Source: Roseiarcus sp963753135
Lineage (GTDB): Bacteria > Pseudomonadota > Alphaproteobacteria > Rhizobiales > Beijerinckiaceae
Length of the DNA stretch: 64,000 nt
NCBI GenBank assembly: GCA_963753135.1
Contig: CAVWBA010000018.1
Span: 1-64,000 of the forward strand
Direction of reading: 5' to 3'
This document shows positions 42,052-50,970 of this stretch, one piece after another. The notes under the pieces were generated by a model, which worked only from the letters and a program-made list of their open reading frames with translations, made no database searches and was not told the origin of the DNA. Position numbers and translations under genes: made by a program. Numbering within the stretch: position 1 is the stretch's first letter; every line of letters starts with the position of its first letter.

Positions 42052-43169
42052 TTATACCGCGCCCCAGACCTCTTCGGCGATTTCGACGAGGCGCGCGAGC
42101 TTGATCCACTGATCGGCCTCGCTGAGGTCGTTGCCGTGCGCGGTCGAGGAGAAGCCGCACTGATGGCTCAACGCGCATTGCTCGAGGGCTATGTATTTCG
42201 TCGCCTCGTCGATCCGCTTCTTGACGAGGTCCTTGGGCTCCGCGGCCGCCTTCTTTGAGCTCATGAGGCCAAGCACGATGGTTGCGCCCTTTGGCGCAAA
42301 CCGCAGCGGCGCGAAATCGCCGGAGCGCTCGTCGTCATATTCGAGGAAGAAGCCGTCGATCTTCATCTCGTTGAGCAGGATTTCGGCGACCGGCTCATAG
42401 CCGCCCTGCGCCACCCAGGCGCTCTTGAAATTGCCGCGGCAGAGATGAACGCAGACGGTCATGCCCGCGGGCCGATCGCGGATTGAATCGTTGATGAGCC
42501 GGCAATAGAGCCGCGTCAGCGCGTCCGGGTCGTCGCCACGCGCTTTGGTCCGCGCGCGAATGTCGGGATCGCAAAGATAGGCGAGATTGGTGTCGTCGAA
42601 TTGCAGGTAGCTTAAGCCCCGCGCGGCAAGATCGGCGACCTCGGCTCGATAGGCGGCGGTCAGGTCCTCGTAGAAATTTTCGAGGGTCGGGTAGACCGCC
42701 TCGCTGATCGCCTCGCGCCCGCCGCGGAAGTGCAACATTGACGGCGCGGGGATGCAGACTTTCGGCGTTCGCGTCGTCGTCGTCTTGAGGAAATCGAAGT
42801 CGGGCCCTTGAATGGGCCCCGCCCATTTCACCTTGCTGTCGACATGCATGGTCGGCGGCGCGAAGCCGACCTGCGTGCCATCGCTTTTCTTGAAATGCGC
42901 CGCGAACTCGCCGTAACGGACCTCGACCCCGTGCAGCCGCTCCAAAAAGTCGACGTGAAAGAAGGTGCGGCGGAATTCGCCGTCAGTGACGCCCTTCAGG
43001 CCCACATTCTCTTGCGCGCGCACGACTTCGCGAATGCATTCGTCCTCGATCGCATGCAGTTCGGCGGCGGGGAGGCGCCCGGCGGCGAATTTTTCCCGCG
43101 CCGCGCGAAGACGGTCCGGTCTCAAGAAGCTGCCGACGTGATCGGCGCGAAACGGCGGGGATGAGGCAT
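42052..43169 (-). CDS. cobalamin-independent methionine synthase II (MetE C-domain-like) family, frameshift near N terminus
   Basis: Zinc enzyme of the UROD/MetE-like superfamily, ~372 residues. The start PPFRADHVGSFLRPDRLRAA is in the same frame as the rest but has no start codon; the ATG at 43169, with GGGAGG eight bases before it, is in another frame. Adding one C to the C4 run (complement of 43157-43160) joins them. Motifs: GLKGVTDGEFRRTFFHVDF, YLQFDDTNLAYLCDP, zinc ligands in MTVCVHLCRGNFKSAW and ALEQCALSHQCGFSST. Members of this group include methyltransferases that use methyl-THF or methyl-donor compounds other than in MetE proper; substrate unknown. Confidence 0.82.
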
Positions 43170-43265
43170 CGGAACCTCCCTCGGGCGTTCTTGGGCGCGC
43201 TCCTCATGTGTCACGACGGCCTACGCATTGGCAACCAGCGACCGACCTGGCGCCACAACAAAACC

Positions 43266-43388
43266 CCTCATCCTGAGGGCGAGGCGAAGCGCGCGTCTCG
43301 AAGGATGGTCCAGGAGGCGGCGACGATAGACGCGCTCTGGATTGCCCTTCGAGACACGCCGCCTGCGGCGCCGCTCCTCAGGACGAGG
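43266..43388. repeat. intergenic inverted repeat (family C)
   Basis: CCTCATCCTGAGGGCG ... CGTCTCGAAGGATGG on the left and CCTTCGAGACACGCCGCC ... GCTCCTCAGGACGAGG on the right form a long imperfect hairpin. This pattern (CTCATCCTGAGG / CCTTCGAGACGC / CCTCAGGATGAG) is a well-known dispersed repeat in Hyphomicrobiales. Lies between the MetE-like and tadA genes, both on the minus strand. Confidence 0.7.
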
Positions 43389-43420
43389 ACGTGAAGGAAT
43401 GCTCACATCCGGCGAGTTGT

Positions 43421-43849
43421 TCACCGCTTCGCGCCGAAAAACGCCCGCAGCATCTCCGCCGCCTCGCTCTCGCGTAAGCCGCCGTAGACCTCGGGCGCAT
43501 GGTGGCAGGTTGGCTGGCCAAAGAAGCGCGGGCCGTTGTCGACGGCGCCGCCCTTGGGGTCCGGGGCGGCATAGTAGAGGCGACGGAGGCGTGCGAACGA
43601 GATCGCGCCCGCGCACATCGCGCAAGGCTCGAGGGTCACATAAAGATCGCAGCCAACGAGCCGTTCGGAGCCAAGTCTTGACGCGCCTTCGCGGATCACC
43701 AGCATTTCGGCGTGCGCGGTCGGATCGCTGAGTTCCCGCGTGCGGTTTCCGGCGCTCGCGATCACAGTTCCGTCGCGAGCCAGCACAGCGCCGATCGGCG
43801 TTTCGCCGCGCAATTCAGCGGAACGCGCCTCAGCGAAAGCGAGGCTCAT
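43421..43849 (-). CDS. tadA: tRNA-specific adenosine deaminase
   Basis: Converts A34 of tRNA-Arg(ACG) to inosine. 142 residues. Zinc and catalytic residues: HAE in DPTAHAEMLVIREG and PCxxC in TLEPCAMCAGAISFARL; also TPIGAVLARDGTVIASAGNR and KGGAVDNGPRFFGQPTCHHA. ATG 43849 begins the conserved domain; the open frame extends further upstream without conservation. It is divergent from rluB. The symbol tadA here means the deaminase, not the pilus ATPase. Confidence 0.92.
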   Translation of the reverse strand: MSLAFAEARSAELRGETPIGAVLARDGTVIASAGNRTRELSDPTAHAEMLVIREGASRLGSERLVGCDLYVTLEPCAMCAGAISFARLRRLYYAAPDPKGGAVDNGPRFFGQPTCHHAPEVYGGLRESEAAEMLRAFFGAKR

Positions 43850-43977
43850 TGGATCGGCGCTCTTGCTCTCTTCAATCAAATCGCGCTTCCCGTATGGCCC
43901 GTCTTTTGGCTGTCCAGATCGTTTTTCGTTTGGCGGCCCACGGCGTTCGGGCTTAGGACAAGCGGTCGCCGCCGGCA

Positions 43978-45612
43978 ATGCATGAGCCGACGGAGCCGGA
44001 AACGAAGCGAGCCATGAGCGACGAAACGCAAGCTGGAGCCTCGGAGGTCCGCGCGGGCCAACGCATCGCTAAGGTCATCGCGCGGGCGGGCGTTTGCTCC
44101 CGCCGCGACGCCGAGGCCTGGATCGCCGCGGGCCGCGTCACCGTCAACGGCAAGGCGCTCTCGAGCCCAGCCTTCAATGTGACCGAAGATGACGACGTGC
44201 GCGTCGACGGCAAGCCGCTCGCTGCGCCTGAACGCACGCGGCTCTTTCTGTTCCATAAGCCCCGGGGGCTCGTCACCACCGCGCGCGATCCGGAGGGCCG
44301 GAGGACCGTGTTCTCGGCGCTGCCGCCTGACCTGCCGCGCGTGGTCGCCGTCGGCCGGCTCGATATCAACACCGAAGGGCTCATCTTGCTTACCAACGAT
44401 GGCGGGCTCGCGCGTGTGCTGGAATTGCCGTCGACCGGCTGGCTGCGCCGCTATCGCGTGCGGGCGCATGGGACGATTGAACAGGCGGCGCTCGATCGTC
44501 TCGCCGACGGAGTCACCATCGATGGCGTCGACTACCAGGGCGTCGAAGCCAGGCTCGACCGCGAGCAGGGCGCGAACGCCTGGCTCACGTTGGGTCTCAG
44601 GGAGGGGAAGAATTGCGAGATCAAAAAAATCCTCGAGCACCTCGGTCTTGCGGTTAATCGCCTGATCCGCGTTTCCTTCGGTCCGTTCGAGCTTGGCGAT
44701 CTCCCCGAAGGCGAAGTGATGGAAGTGCGTACGCGCGTCTTGCGCGACCAATTGGGCGTCAAGCTCGCCAAGCAGGCGAACGCCAATTTCGACGCGCCGG
44801 TCATCGCCCGCGAGCAGACGCCGCCCGAGCAGAAGCCGGCGCGGACGCGAAGCGAGCGCGGCCGGCGCGAAAGTCCCGAACCCAAGAACGCGATGCAGGG
44901 CCGATCCGATCGTCGCGCGAGCGCGGGCGCCGGTCGGATCGAGCGGGACGAGAAGCCGCGGGGCGGGCCACCGAAGCCGTCCACGCCCGAGCGCAGGCGC
45001 AAACATGTCTCGGCGCTGCGGGCCGAGATCGCCGCCGAGGACTCAGACGCGAAGGCGCCGCGAAGGCGTGTCGAGCGAAGCGCGACGCAGGATCGCAAGG
45101 GGCGGACGGTCGCGGTCGAGCGCCGTTCGCGCGAGCACGGGGCAACGTTAGGGTTGCCAGGCCGCGAGCCGCCGGAGCGTGGCCGCCGGCCAAACCCATT
45201 CGAATCGAAGACCGCACGAGACGGCAAGGGCCGCGAGCGCATCGGCGCGCCGGATCGCCGCGGGACCGGACCACGCGGCGCGTTCAAGCCCGGCGGGGAA
45301 CGCAGCGAACGGCCGAAGGGGCGCAAGTCCAGCGACCGGACAGGCGAGCGCTCAGAGCCGCGCGATGCGGCGCGACGCGAAGGAGACCGGCGCTCCGAGC
45401 GCGGTCCGCGCTCGGACTTCAAGTCGCGCGGAGGCGAGCCCGCGCCGCGCGACGGCTCTCCGCGGAGCCGCAGCGCCGGACACCCCGCTGATCGCAGCGG
45501 GCGACGGCCCGAGGGCGATCGCGGCCGAACCGCGAAGCCCTCGCGCACCCGTCCCGGTTCGGGCAAGGGTCCGCCCTCCGGCGGAGGCCCCCGGCGGCCG
45601 CCAAAACGGTAG
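43978..45612 (+). CDS. rluB: RluB-like 23S rRNA pseudouridine synthase with long basic disordered tail
   Basis: RsuA/RluB-family enzyme that modifies 23S rRNA. S4 RNA-binding domain at about residues 28-75 (QRIAKVIARAGVCSRRDAEA), then the catalytic domain with the Asp in VAVGRLDINTEGLILLTNDG (D129 from ATG 43978) and KKILEHLGLAVNRLIRVSFG. From about residue 265 to the end at 544 the chain is almost only Arg, Gly, Pro, Ser, Lys, Glu and Ala (for example KPSTPERRRKHVSALRAEIA, RSERGPRSDFKSRGGEPAPR), an unusually long tail of ~280 residues that probably binds RNA. ATG 44014 is an alternative start. It overlaps nothing and is followed by rsmD after three bases, so they form an operon. Confidence 0.88.
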   Translation: MHEPTEPETKRAMSDETQAGASEVRAGQRIAKVIARAGVCSRRDAEAWIAAGRVTVNGKALSSPAFNVTEDDDVRVDGKPLAAPERTRLFLFHKPRGLVTTARDPEGRRTVFSALPPDLPRVVAVGRLDINTEGLILLTNDGGLARVLELPSTGWLRRYRVRAHGTIEQAALDRLADGVTIDGVDYQGVEARLDREQGANAWLTLGLREGKNCEIKKILEHLGLAVNRLIRVSFGPFELGDLPEGEVMEVRTRVLRDQLGVKLAKQANANFDAPVIAREQTPPEQKPARTRSERGRRESPEPKNAMQGRSDRRASAGAGRIERDEKPRGGPPKPSTPERRRKHVSALRAEIAAEDSDAKAPRRRVERSATQDRKGRTVAVERRSREHGATLGLPGREPPERGRRPNPFESKTARDGKGRERIGAPDRRGTGPRGAFKPGGERSERPKGRKSSDRTGERSEPRDAARREGDRRSERGPRSDFKSRGGEPAPRDGSPRSRSAGHPADRSGRRPEGDRGRTAKPSRTRPGSGKGPPSGGGPRRPPKR

Positions 45613-45615
45613 CGC

Positions 45616-46185
45616 ATGCGCATCGTCGGCGGTCGCCTCAAGGGCCGCGTGCTGTCGGCGCCCGCGTCGCGCGCCATTCGCCCGACTTCGGAGCGCCTGC
45701 GCGAGTTGATCTTCGATATCCTCGAGCACCGATTCCCCGGCCACATCGAGGGCGCGCGCGTGGTTGACCTGTTCGCGGGAACGGGGGCGCTGGCGATCGA
45801 AGCTCTTTCGCGCGGGGCGCGCTTTGCGCTGTTCGTCGACAACGGCGCCGAGGCGCGCGCGCTTCTGCGCGCCAATGTCGAAGCACTGGCGCTCGGCGGA
45901 GTGACGCGCATCTGGCGCGCTGACGCGACCAAGCTTGGCTCCGCGCCCGCCGGGGGTCCGTTTGCACTAGCCTTCCTTGACCCGCCTTACGGCCAGGGTC
46001 TCGCCGAACCGGCGCTTCGCTCTCTCGTCGAAGGCGGCTGGCTCGAGCCGGACGCGCTTTGCGTCGTCGAAGAGGACGCCAAGATCGAGATCGCCGCGCC
46101 GCTCGGTCTCGAGCGCGTCGACGAGCGGGTCTACGGCGACACAAAGATCGCGATCTTTCAGGCCGGCGCCGCAACGGGGAAGTGA
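45616..46185 (+). CDS. rsmD: 16S rRNA (guanine966-N2)-methyltransferase
   Basis: Methylates G966 of 16S rRNA, 189 residues. Start MRIVGGRLKGRVLSAPAS and RPTSERLRELIFDILEHRF; SAM motif VVDLFAGTGALAIEALSRGA; catalytic N-methylase motif LDPPYGQGL (DPPY). Complete and of normal size. Three bases separate it from rluB. Confidence 0.95.
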   Translation: MRIVGGRLKGRVLSAPASRAIRPTSERLRELIFDILEHRFPGHIEGARVVDLFAGTGALAIEALSRGARFALFVDNGAEARALLRANVEALALGGVTRIWRADATKLGSAPAGGPFALAFLDPPYGQGLAEPALRSLVEGGWLEPDALCVVEEDAKIEIAAPLGLERVDERVYGDTKIAIFQAGAATGK

Positions 46186-46267
46186 TTTTGCCCGGCATTG
46201 TCAAACCGGCTGGGTTGCGCCAACGTCGCCGGAACCGAACCGCGTCGCGAACTCCGGGGGCTGACAG

Positions 46268-46666
46268 TTGAGAAAATCGGTCGCGGCGGCGGGCCTTCTC
46301 GTTGCGCTTGCGCTCGGCGGCTGCCAGCCGCTCGAAGTCGACCAGGTCGCACAGCAGTCGATGATCGGCCTTTCGAAGCGGGACATTCTCGCTTGCTTAG
46401 GCCAGCCGGCCCAACGCGTTTCATCCGGCCAGGCGACCGAGATCTGGACCTATGTTGGCGGGCAAATGCGCGGTTACGGACCGCAATGGGCGCTTCTGCT
46501 CAACACGAATCTGGTTCCCTTTGCGCCTGGTGGAAGCTGCGACGTCGTTCTGGTCATGACCAACGGCCACGTCAGCGAGATCGGCTACACTGCGGTCGAC
46601 GGCGGCAGATTCCCGCTCGGTCAGGAATGCGTCTTTTCGGTCGAGCGCTGCGTCAAGGCGCCGTGA
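46268..46666 (+). CDS. small lipoprotein, SmpA/OmlA-like layout
   Basis: Protein of 132 residues starting at TTG 46268. Lipoprotein signal RKSVAAAGLLVALALGGC with lipobox LGGC; then QSMIGLSKRDILACLGQPAQ, a G-x-S-K-x-D-I-L-x-C-L-G-x-P pattern like the GMTKxEVxxxLGxP motif of SmpA/OmlA domain proteins; TEIWTYVGGQMRGYGP; DVVLVMTNGHVSEIGYTAVD; tail with two cysteines. Function unknown; perhaps an envelope protein. It follows rsmD by 82 bases. Confidence 0.7.
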   Translation: MRKSVAAAGLLVALALGGCQPLEVDQVAQQSMIGLSKRDILACLGQPAQRVSSGQATEIWTYVGGQMRGYGPQWALLLNTNLVPFAPGGSCDVVLVMTNGHVSEIGYTAVDGGRFPLGQECVFSVERCVKAP

Positions 46667-46673
46667 GCGCCGT

Positions 46674-46778
46674 TCTCTCTCTCTCTCTCTCCCTCTGGGA
46701 GAGGGGTTAGGGGTGAGGGCGAGGGGGCCCTCATCCGGCCGCGCTCCGCGCGGCCACCTTCTCCCAAAGGGAGAAGGA
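46674..46778. repeat. CT-tract plus inverted repeat (family D)
   Basis: A CTCTCTCT run leads into TCCCTCTGGGAGAGGG, GGGTGAGGGCGAGGGGGCCC, TCATCCGGCCGCGCTCCGCG, and CCTTCTCCCAAAGGGAGAAG, a set of nested hairpins. This CTCTCCC/GGGAGAAGG repeat is widespread between genes in alphaproteobacteria. It sits between the ends of two convergent genes and likely terminates both. Confidence 0.7.
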
Positions 46779-46782
46779 AGGC

Positions 46783-47859
46783 TCAGACGTTTTCCCCCTG
46801 AATCGCCGCGATCGTCGCGTCTGTGACCTCGCGTGTGGTGGCCTTGCCGCCGAGATCGGGCGTGTGCAGCGACGGGTCCGACGTTACGCGCTCAATCGCC
46901 CGCATCAAGCGATCCGCCGCTGCCTTTTCCCCAAGGTGTTCGAGCATCATTACGCCCGTCCAGAACGAGCCGATCGGATTGGCGATTCCCTTGCCGACGA
47001 TATCGAACGCCGAGCCGTGGATCGGCTCGAACATCGAGGGAAAGCGGCGTTCCGGATTGAGATTGGCGGTCGGCGCGATGCCGAGCGAGCCGGCAAGCGC
47101 CGCGGCGAGATCAGACAGAATGTCGGCGTGGAGGTTCGAGGCGACGATCGTATCCAGGCTCTCGGGCTTGAGCGTCATGCGCATGGTCATCGCGTCGACC
47201 AGCATCTTGTCCGAAGTCACGTCGGGAAAGTCGCGCGCAACCTCGGCGCCGATCTCGTCCCACATCACCATGGCGTGCCGCTGCGCGTTCGACTTGGTGA
47301 CGATGGTGAGAAGTTTGCGCGGGCGCGACCTGGCGAGCGCGAAAGCGAAGCGGAAGATGCGTTCAACGCCTGCGCGAGTCATGATCGAGATGTCGGTTGC
47401 GACCTCGATTGGCAGGCCGCGATGGACGCGTCCGCCGACGCCTGCGTATTCACCTTCAGAATTTTCGCGCACGATCACCCAGTCGAGCTGGGGGCCGCTT
47501 ACGCGTCGCAGCGGGCTCGTTATCCCTGGCAATACGCGCGCTGGGCGGACGTTGGCGTATTGATCGAACGGCTGGCAGATCGCGAGCCTTAAGCCCCAGA
47601 GGCTGATGTGGTCTGGCACGTCCGGCGAGCCGACGGCGCCGAAATAGATCGCGTCATGGTCCTTGATCTGCTCACGGCCGTCGTCCGGCATCATGAGGCC
47701 GGTTGAACGGTAATAGTCCGAGCCCCAGTCGAACTGGTCGAAACTCCACTCGATTCCGCCCTCGCGCTCGGCGACCGCCTTCAAAACCTCGAGGCCGGCC
47801 GGAATGACCTCCTTGCCAATCCCGTCGCCGGGAATGACCGCGATCCGATAGCGCCGCAT
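46783..47859 (-). CDS. tartrate/D-malate dehydrogenase-type beta-decarboxylating dehydrogenase
   Basis: NAD-dependent enzyme of the isocitrate/isopropylmalate dehydrogenase family, 358 residues. RIAVIPGDGIGKEVIPAG, AIYFGAVGSPDVPDHISLWG (the DHISLWG word is typical of tartrate/D-malate dehydrogenases rather than LeuB), ANVRPARVLPGITSPLR, WVIVRENSEGEYAGVGGRVH, VTKSNAQRHAMVMWDE, metal site VDAMTMRMTLKPESLDTIVA with SNLHADILSDLAAAL, and MFEPIHGSAFDI. Substrates of this group are tartrate, D-malate and sometimes dimethylmalate. ATG 47859 starts at the conserved domain; the open frame upstream is not conserved. Confidence 0.88.
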   Translation of the reverse strand: MRRYRIAVIPGDGIGKEVIPAGLEVLKAVAEREGGIEWSFDQFDWGSDYYRSTGLMMPDDGREQIKDHDAIYFGAVGSPDVPDHISLWGLRLAICQPFDQYANVRPARVLPGITSPLRRVSGPQLDWVIVRENSEGEYAGVGGRVHRGLPIEVATDISIMTRAGVERIFRFAFALARSRPRKLLTIVTKSNAQRHAMVMWDEIGAEVARDFPDVTSDKMLVDAMTMRMTLKPESLDTIVASNLHADILSDLAAALAGSLGIAPTANLNPERRFPSMFEPIHGSAFDIVGKGIANPIGSFWTGVMMLEHLGEKAAADRLMRAIERVTSDPSLHTPDLGGKATTREVTDATIAAIQGENV

Positions 47860-48315
47860 GGGCGGAGTTCCCAATCTTGAGAGGCCGGTCTTGAGCGCCG
47901 GCCAGTCTCTCCGCCGTATCATGCGCGCCGCGCTCTGTCGCGGGCGGCCCTCCGTGAGGGAAGCCCGACTTGACGCCATAAGCCTCCAGCCGGCCTCAGG
48001 CGGACCCCCGCCGCGCGCGGCGCAAGCCAAGCCTGCCTAACGCGGCAAACCTGATCGGCGTCAAAGCCCAGGTCGATGTCTCGCAAGCTCACATGCAGCG
48101 ACGATAAGTTTCCCGTTATTCTTGAGGATTTTCCCACCAGCCGCATCTCAACGAGAGACTAGCAGCCCCACTGGGACATTCGCACTGGGTAAAAGTACCT
48201 ACCACGATCGCGAGCGGCTGATTGCAGGCGCTTGATTTCGTCGTGCGGCCCCGCTCGCGCCATCTTGCGCGCCGACCATGGATCGAGGCCATGATCGGGC
48301 ATAACGGATGGCACA
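47860..48315. other. divergent intergenic region, no gene seen
   Basis: 456 bases between divergently read genes. Contains short words such as GGCGGCCCTCCGTGAGGGAAG (47944-47964) that can form a small hairpin (CCCTCCGTGAGGG), and a less GC-rich stretch 48090-48210 where promoters may lie. No convincing frame. Confidence 0.35.
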
Positions 48316-49648
48316 ATGAACGCTCATCATGTGGTCGTGGTCGGCGCCGGGTTCGGCGGTCTCGAGACGGTTCAGGGGCTCGCGGGCGCGCCGGTTGAGA
48401 TCACGATCGTCGATCGACGCAACCACCATTTGTTTCAGCCGCTTCTCTATCAGGCGGCGACGGCGTCGCTGTCACCCTCAGAAATCGCCTGGCCGATCCG
48501 ACAACTCTTTCGCCGGCGGGCGGATGTCACGACTTTGCTGGATTCGGTCGAGTTCGGTAAACAAGGAGGCTCGAGAGCTTCATCTCGAGGACGGCTCGAC
48601 GCTTTCCTACGATACGCTCGTGCTGGCGACCGGCGCGCGGCACGCCTATTTCGGCCATGACGCCTGGGAGCCCTTCGCTCCGGGCGTCAAGACGCTGGAG
48701 GACGCGACCACCATACGCAGCCGCATTCTCCTCGCCTTTGAGGAGGCGGAGCGCGAAGGCGACGAGCGGAGGCGCGCGGCGCTCATGACCTTCGTCATCG
48801 TCGGCGGCGGTCCGACGGGCGTCGAGCTTGCTGGCGCGATCGCGGAGCTGGCGCGCGCTACGCTTCCCACCGACTTCCGCCGCATCGATACGCGGCAGGC
48901 CCGCATCGTGTTGATCGAGGCCGGGCCCCGGGTCCTTCCGGCTTTCGCCGAGGACCTCTCGACTTATGCCGAGCACTCGCTTGAACATCTGGGCGTCGAG
49001 GTCGTGCTCGGGCGGGCGGTCTCGGATTGCAGCGCCGAAGGCGTCGTGTTCGGCGACACGGGGCTCGCCGCGGCGACGATCATCTGGGCCGCCGGCGTGC
49101 AGTCCTCGCCCGCCGCCCACTGGCTCGACGCCCCAGCGGACAAGGTGGGACGGCTCAAGGTTGAACCCGATCTGACGGTCCCCGGGCGTCCGGAGATATT
49201 CGCGATCGGCGACGCAGCGATTGTCCTTCGACCGGATGGACAGCCGGTTCCGGGCATTGCTCCCGCGGCCAAGCAGGAAGGCGCCTATGTCGCCAAAGTC
49301 ATCCGCGCGCGGCTCAGCGGCGCGCCCGCGCTTGCGCCTTTCCGCTACAAGCACGCGGGCGACCTCGCCACGATCGGCAAGGGGCGCGCGGTGATCGACT
49401 TCGGCTGGATCAAGCTCACAGGCGCGCTCGCCTGGTGGCTCTGGGGCTTCGCCCACATCTACTTTCTGATCGGCGTCCGCAATCGCCTGAGCGTCGCGAT
49501 CAACTGGCTGTGGATCTATGCCCGCGACCAGCGCGGCGCGCGGCTCATCACCTGGTGGGGCGAAGAGGCGGGCGGAGCAGCTCCCTTTCCGCCTAAGGAG
49601 CAGGCGGACCAGAACGGCGCCCTACCCGGACGCCGAGGCGCGTCATAG
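48316..49648 (+). pseudogene. ndh: type II NADH dehydrogenase, frameshifted
   Basis: Single-subunit, non-proton-pumping NADH:quinone oxidoreductase. First Rossmann motif VVVVGAGFGGLETVQGLAG and DRRNHHLFQPLLYQAATASL at the N terminus; after VTTLLDSVEFG one base is missing near 48556. In the next frame: VNKEARELHLEDGSTLSYDT, LVLATGARHAYFGHDAWEPF, second nucleotide site FVIVGGGPTGVELAGAIAEL, IFAIGDAAIVLRPDGQPVPG, APAAKQEGAYVAKVI, and a C-terminal amphipathic/hydrophobic region GALAWWLWGFAHIYFLIGVR that docks on the membrane. Restored length ~443 residues is normal. Single gene as restored. Confidence 0.88.
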
Positions 49649-49978
49649 GCTGCCCTCATCCCGTCCGCCTCAGCAGGCGGGCGGCTGCGTGGCGACGTTA
49701 GAACATTTCACTCCTGTAATAACCTGCGCCCTCCTTGTCAGCGCGGCCGAGGCCTTGTCCGGCCGGTCGGTTTGGGTTTTCCCTCCGGCTTGCCCACCCC
49801 GCCCACAGGAGAACAGAACCAGAAGAAGCGGACAGTTGATGGGCTACCAAAACCGGACAAGTTCATTCGCGATCGACACCCGAAACGTGTGAGCCAAAGC
49901 GGTAGCCTTCCAGGCCGAGGTCGCGAGCAGAGACGGGCGCTCGTCTGCGAGACGTCACGCCTCGGCAAAAACGCCCAG
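49649..49978. other. intergenic region between convergent ndh and tadC
   Basis: 330 bases without a gene. Near the tadC end, GCCGAGG (49915-49921) and CCTCGGC (49961-49967) flank a stretch with GAGACGGGCG (49931-49940), a word shared with palindromic family A, and can form a large imperfect hairpin; it is the probable terminator of the pilus cluster. The middle part (49740-49860) has no coding character. Confidence 0.4.
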
Positions 49979-50957
49979 CTAATTCCAGTTGTTGATCTGA
50001 ACGATGGCAGGCGTGAGAATCGCGGCGAAGAGTCCCGGCAGAAAGAAGAGGATCATCGGCACCGTCAGAACCGGCGGCAGCGCCGCGGCTTTTTTCTCAG
50101 CCAGGGCCATTCGATGGTCCCGGCTTTCTTGGCTGAGAACCCGGAGCGCGGCGCCGAGCGGCGTGCCATACTTCTCCGACTGCGACAGCACCGTGGTGAG
50201 CGAGCGGACGGAATCCAGGCCGGTTCTTAAGCCCAGATTTTCGAGCGCGACCCGCCGCTCGGCAAGATAGGACATTTCCGCAGCCAAAATCCCCATCTCC
50301 TCCGCCATCGAAACGCTTTCGAGGCCGATCTCCTGACTAACCTTGCGCACCGCATGTTCGATCGACATTCCCGATTCCGCGCAAATCAGACAGGAGGTCC
50401 AGGGTGTTGGGAAACGCCCGCTCGAGTTCCTTCTGCCGCTTGCCGGTCTTGTTCTTCAGGAACAGCTCAGGAGCTTTGATGCCGAGGTAGGTGGCCGCGA
50501 TCGCAATGCCGATCTTGACCATCGCGGGTTGGTTCCATTTGATGATCAGAAACTGGTAGATCATGGCGGCGAGGAAGAAGGCGATTGGCGCCACGAGACG
50601 AAAGGAGAGGAAAGTATATTCTGCCCCTGCGCCGCGATACCCGGCCATCGCCAATTGAATTTTTGCCTTTTCGGTGCTGAGCCAGCTCGACAGGTTCAAT
50701 GTCTCGACCAATTGCTTGACGAGGCCCGTCGGCTTCACCCTCAACGTGCCTTTGCTCTGCGACGCGACCAGCCGCTCGCGTTCGCGCGCTCGGATTCGCT
50801 CGCGCTCCGTGCTGACCGCCTTGATGCGGCGTGACAAGGTGTCCGGCTGGAGCCAAGGCATCGCGGCGGTAAGCACAGTCGCGGCCGAGCCGATCGCCGC
50901 GAACAGCATCGCCAGGAAGTGAGCGTCAGAGAATTTAGCGACGATTTCGTCCAGCAT
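49979..50957 (-). pseudogene. tadC: Tad pilus inner-membrane protein TadC, frameshifted
   Basis: GspF-type platform protein of the Flp pilus machine, ~325 residues once restored. N-terminal part: membrane segment ATVLTAAMPWL, RERERLVASQSKGTLRVKPT, FRLVAPIAFFLAAMIYQFLI, then RAFPNTLDLL. One extra T in CTCCTGTCTG (about 50390) ends the frame; next frame gives LICAESGMSIEHAVRKVSQE, EEMGILAAEMSYLAERRVAL, GTPLGAALRVLSQESRDHRM and the last helix LTVPMILFFLPGLFAAILTP. Last gene of the cpa/tad operon; partner of TadB 13 bases upstream. Confidence 0.88.
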
Positions 50958-50970
50958 GGCTAGGCTCGAG

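Noticed and set aside
46674..46690. CTCTCTCT run considered as a contingency (phase-variation) tract
   Set aside because: It lies after the stop codon of one gene and before the stop of a convergent one, not in a promoter or coding start, so length changes would not switch expression; it belongs to repeat family D.
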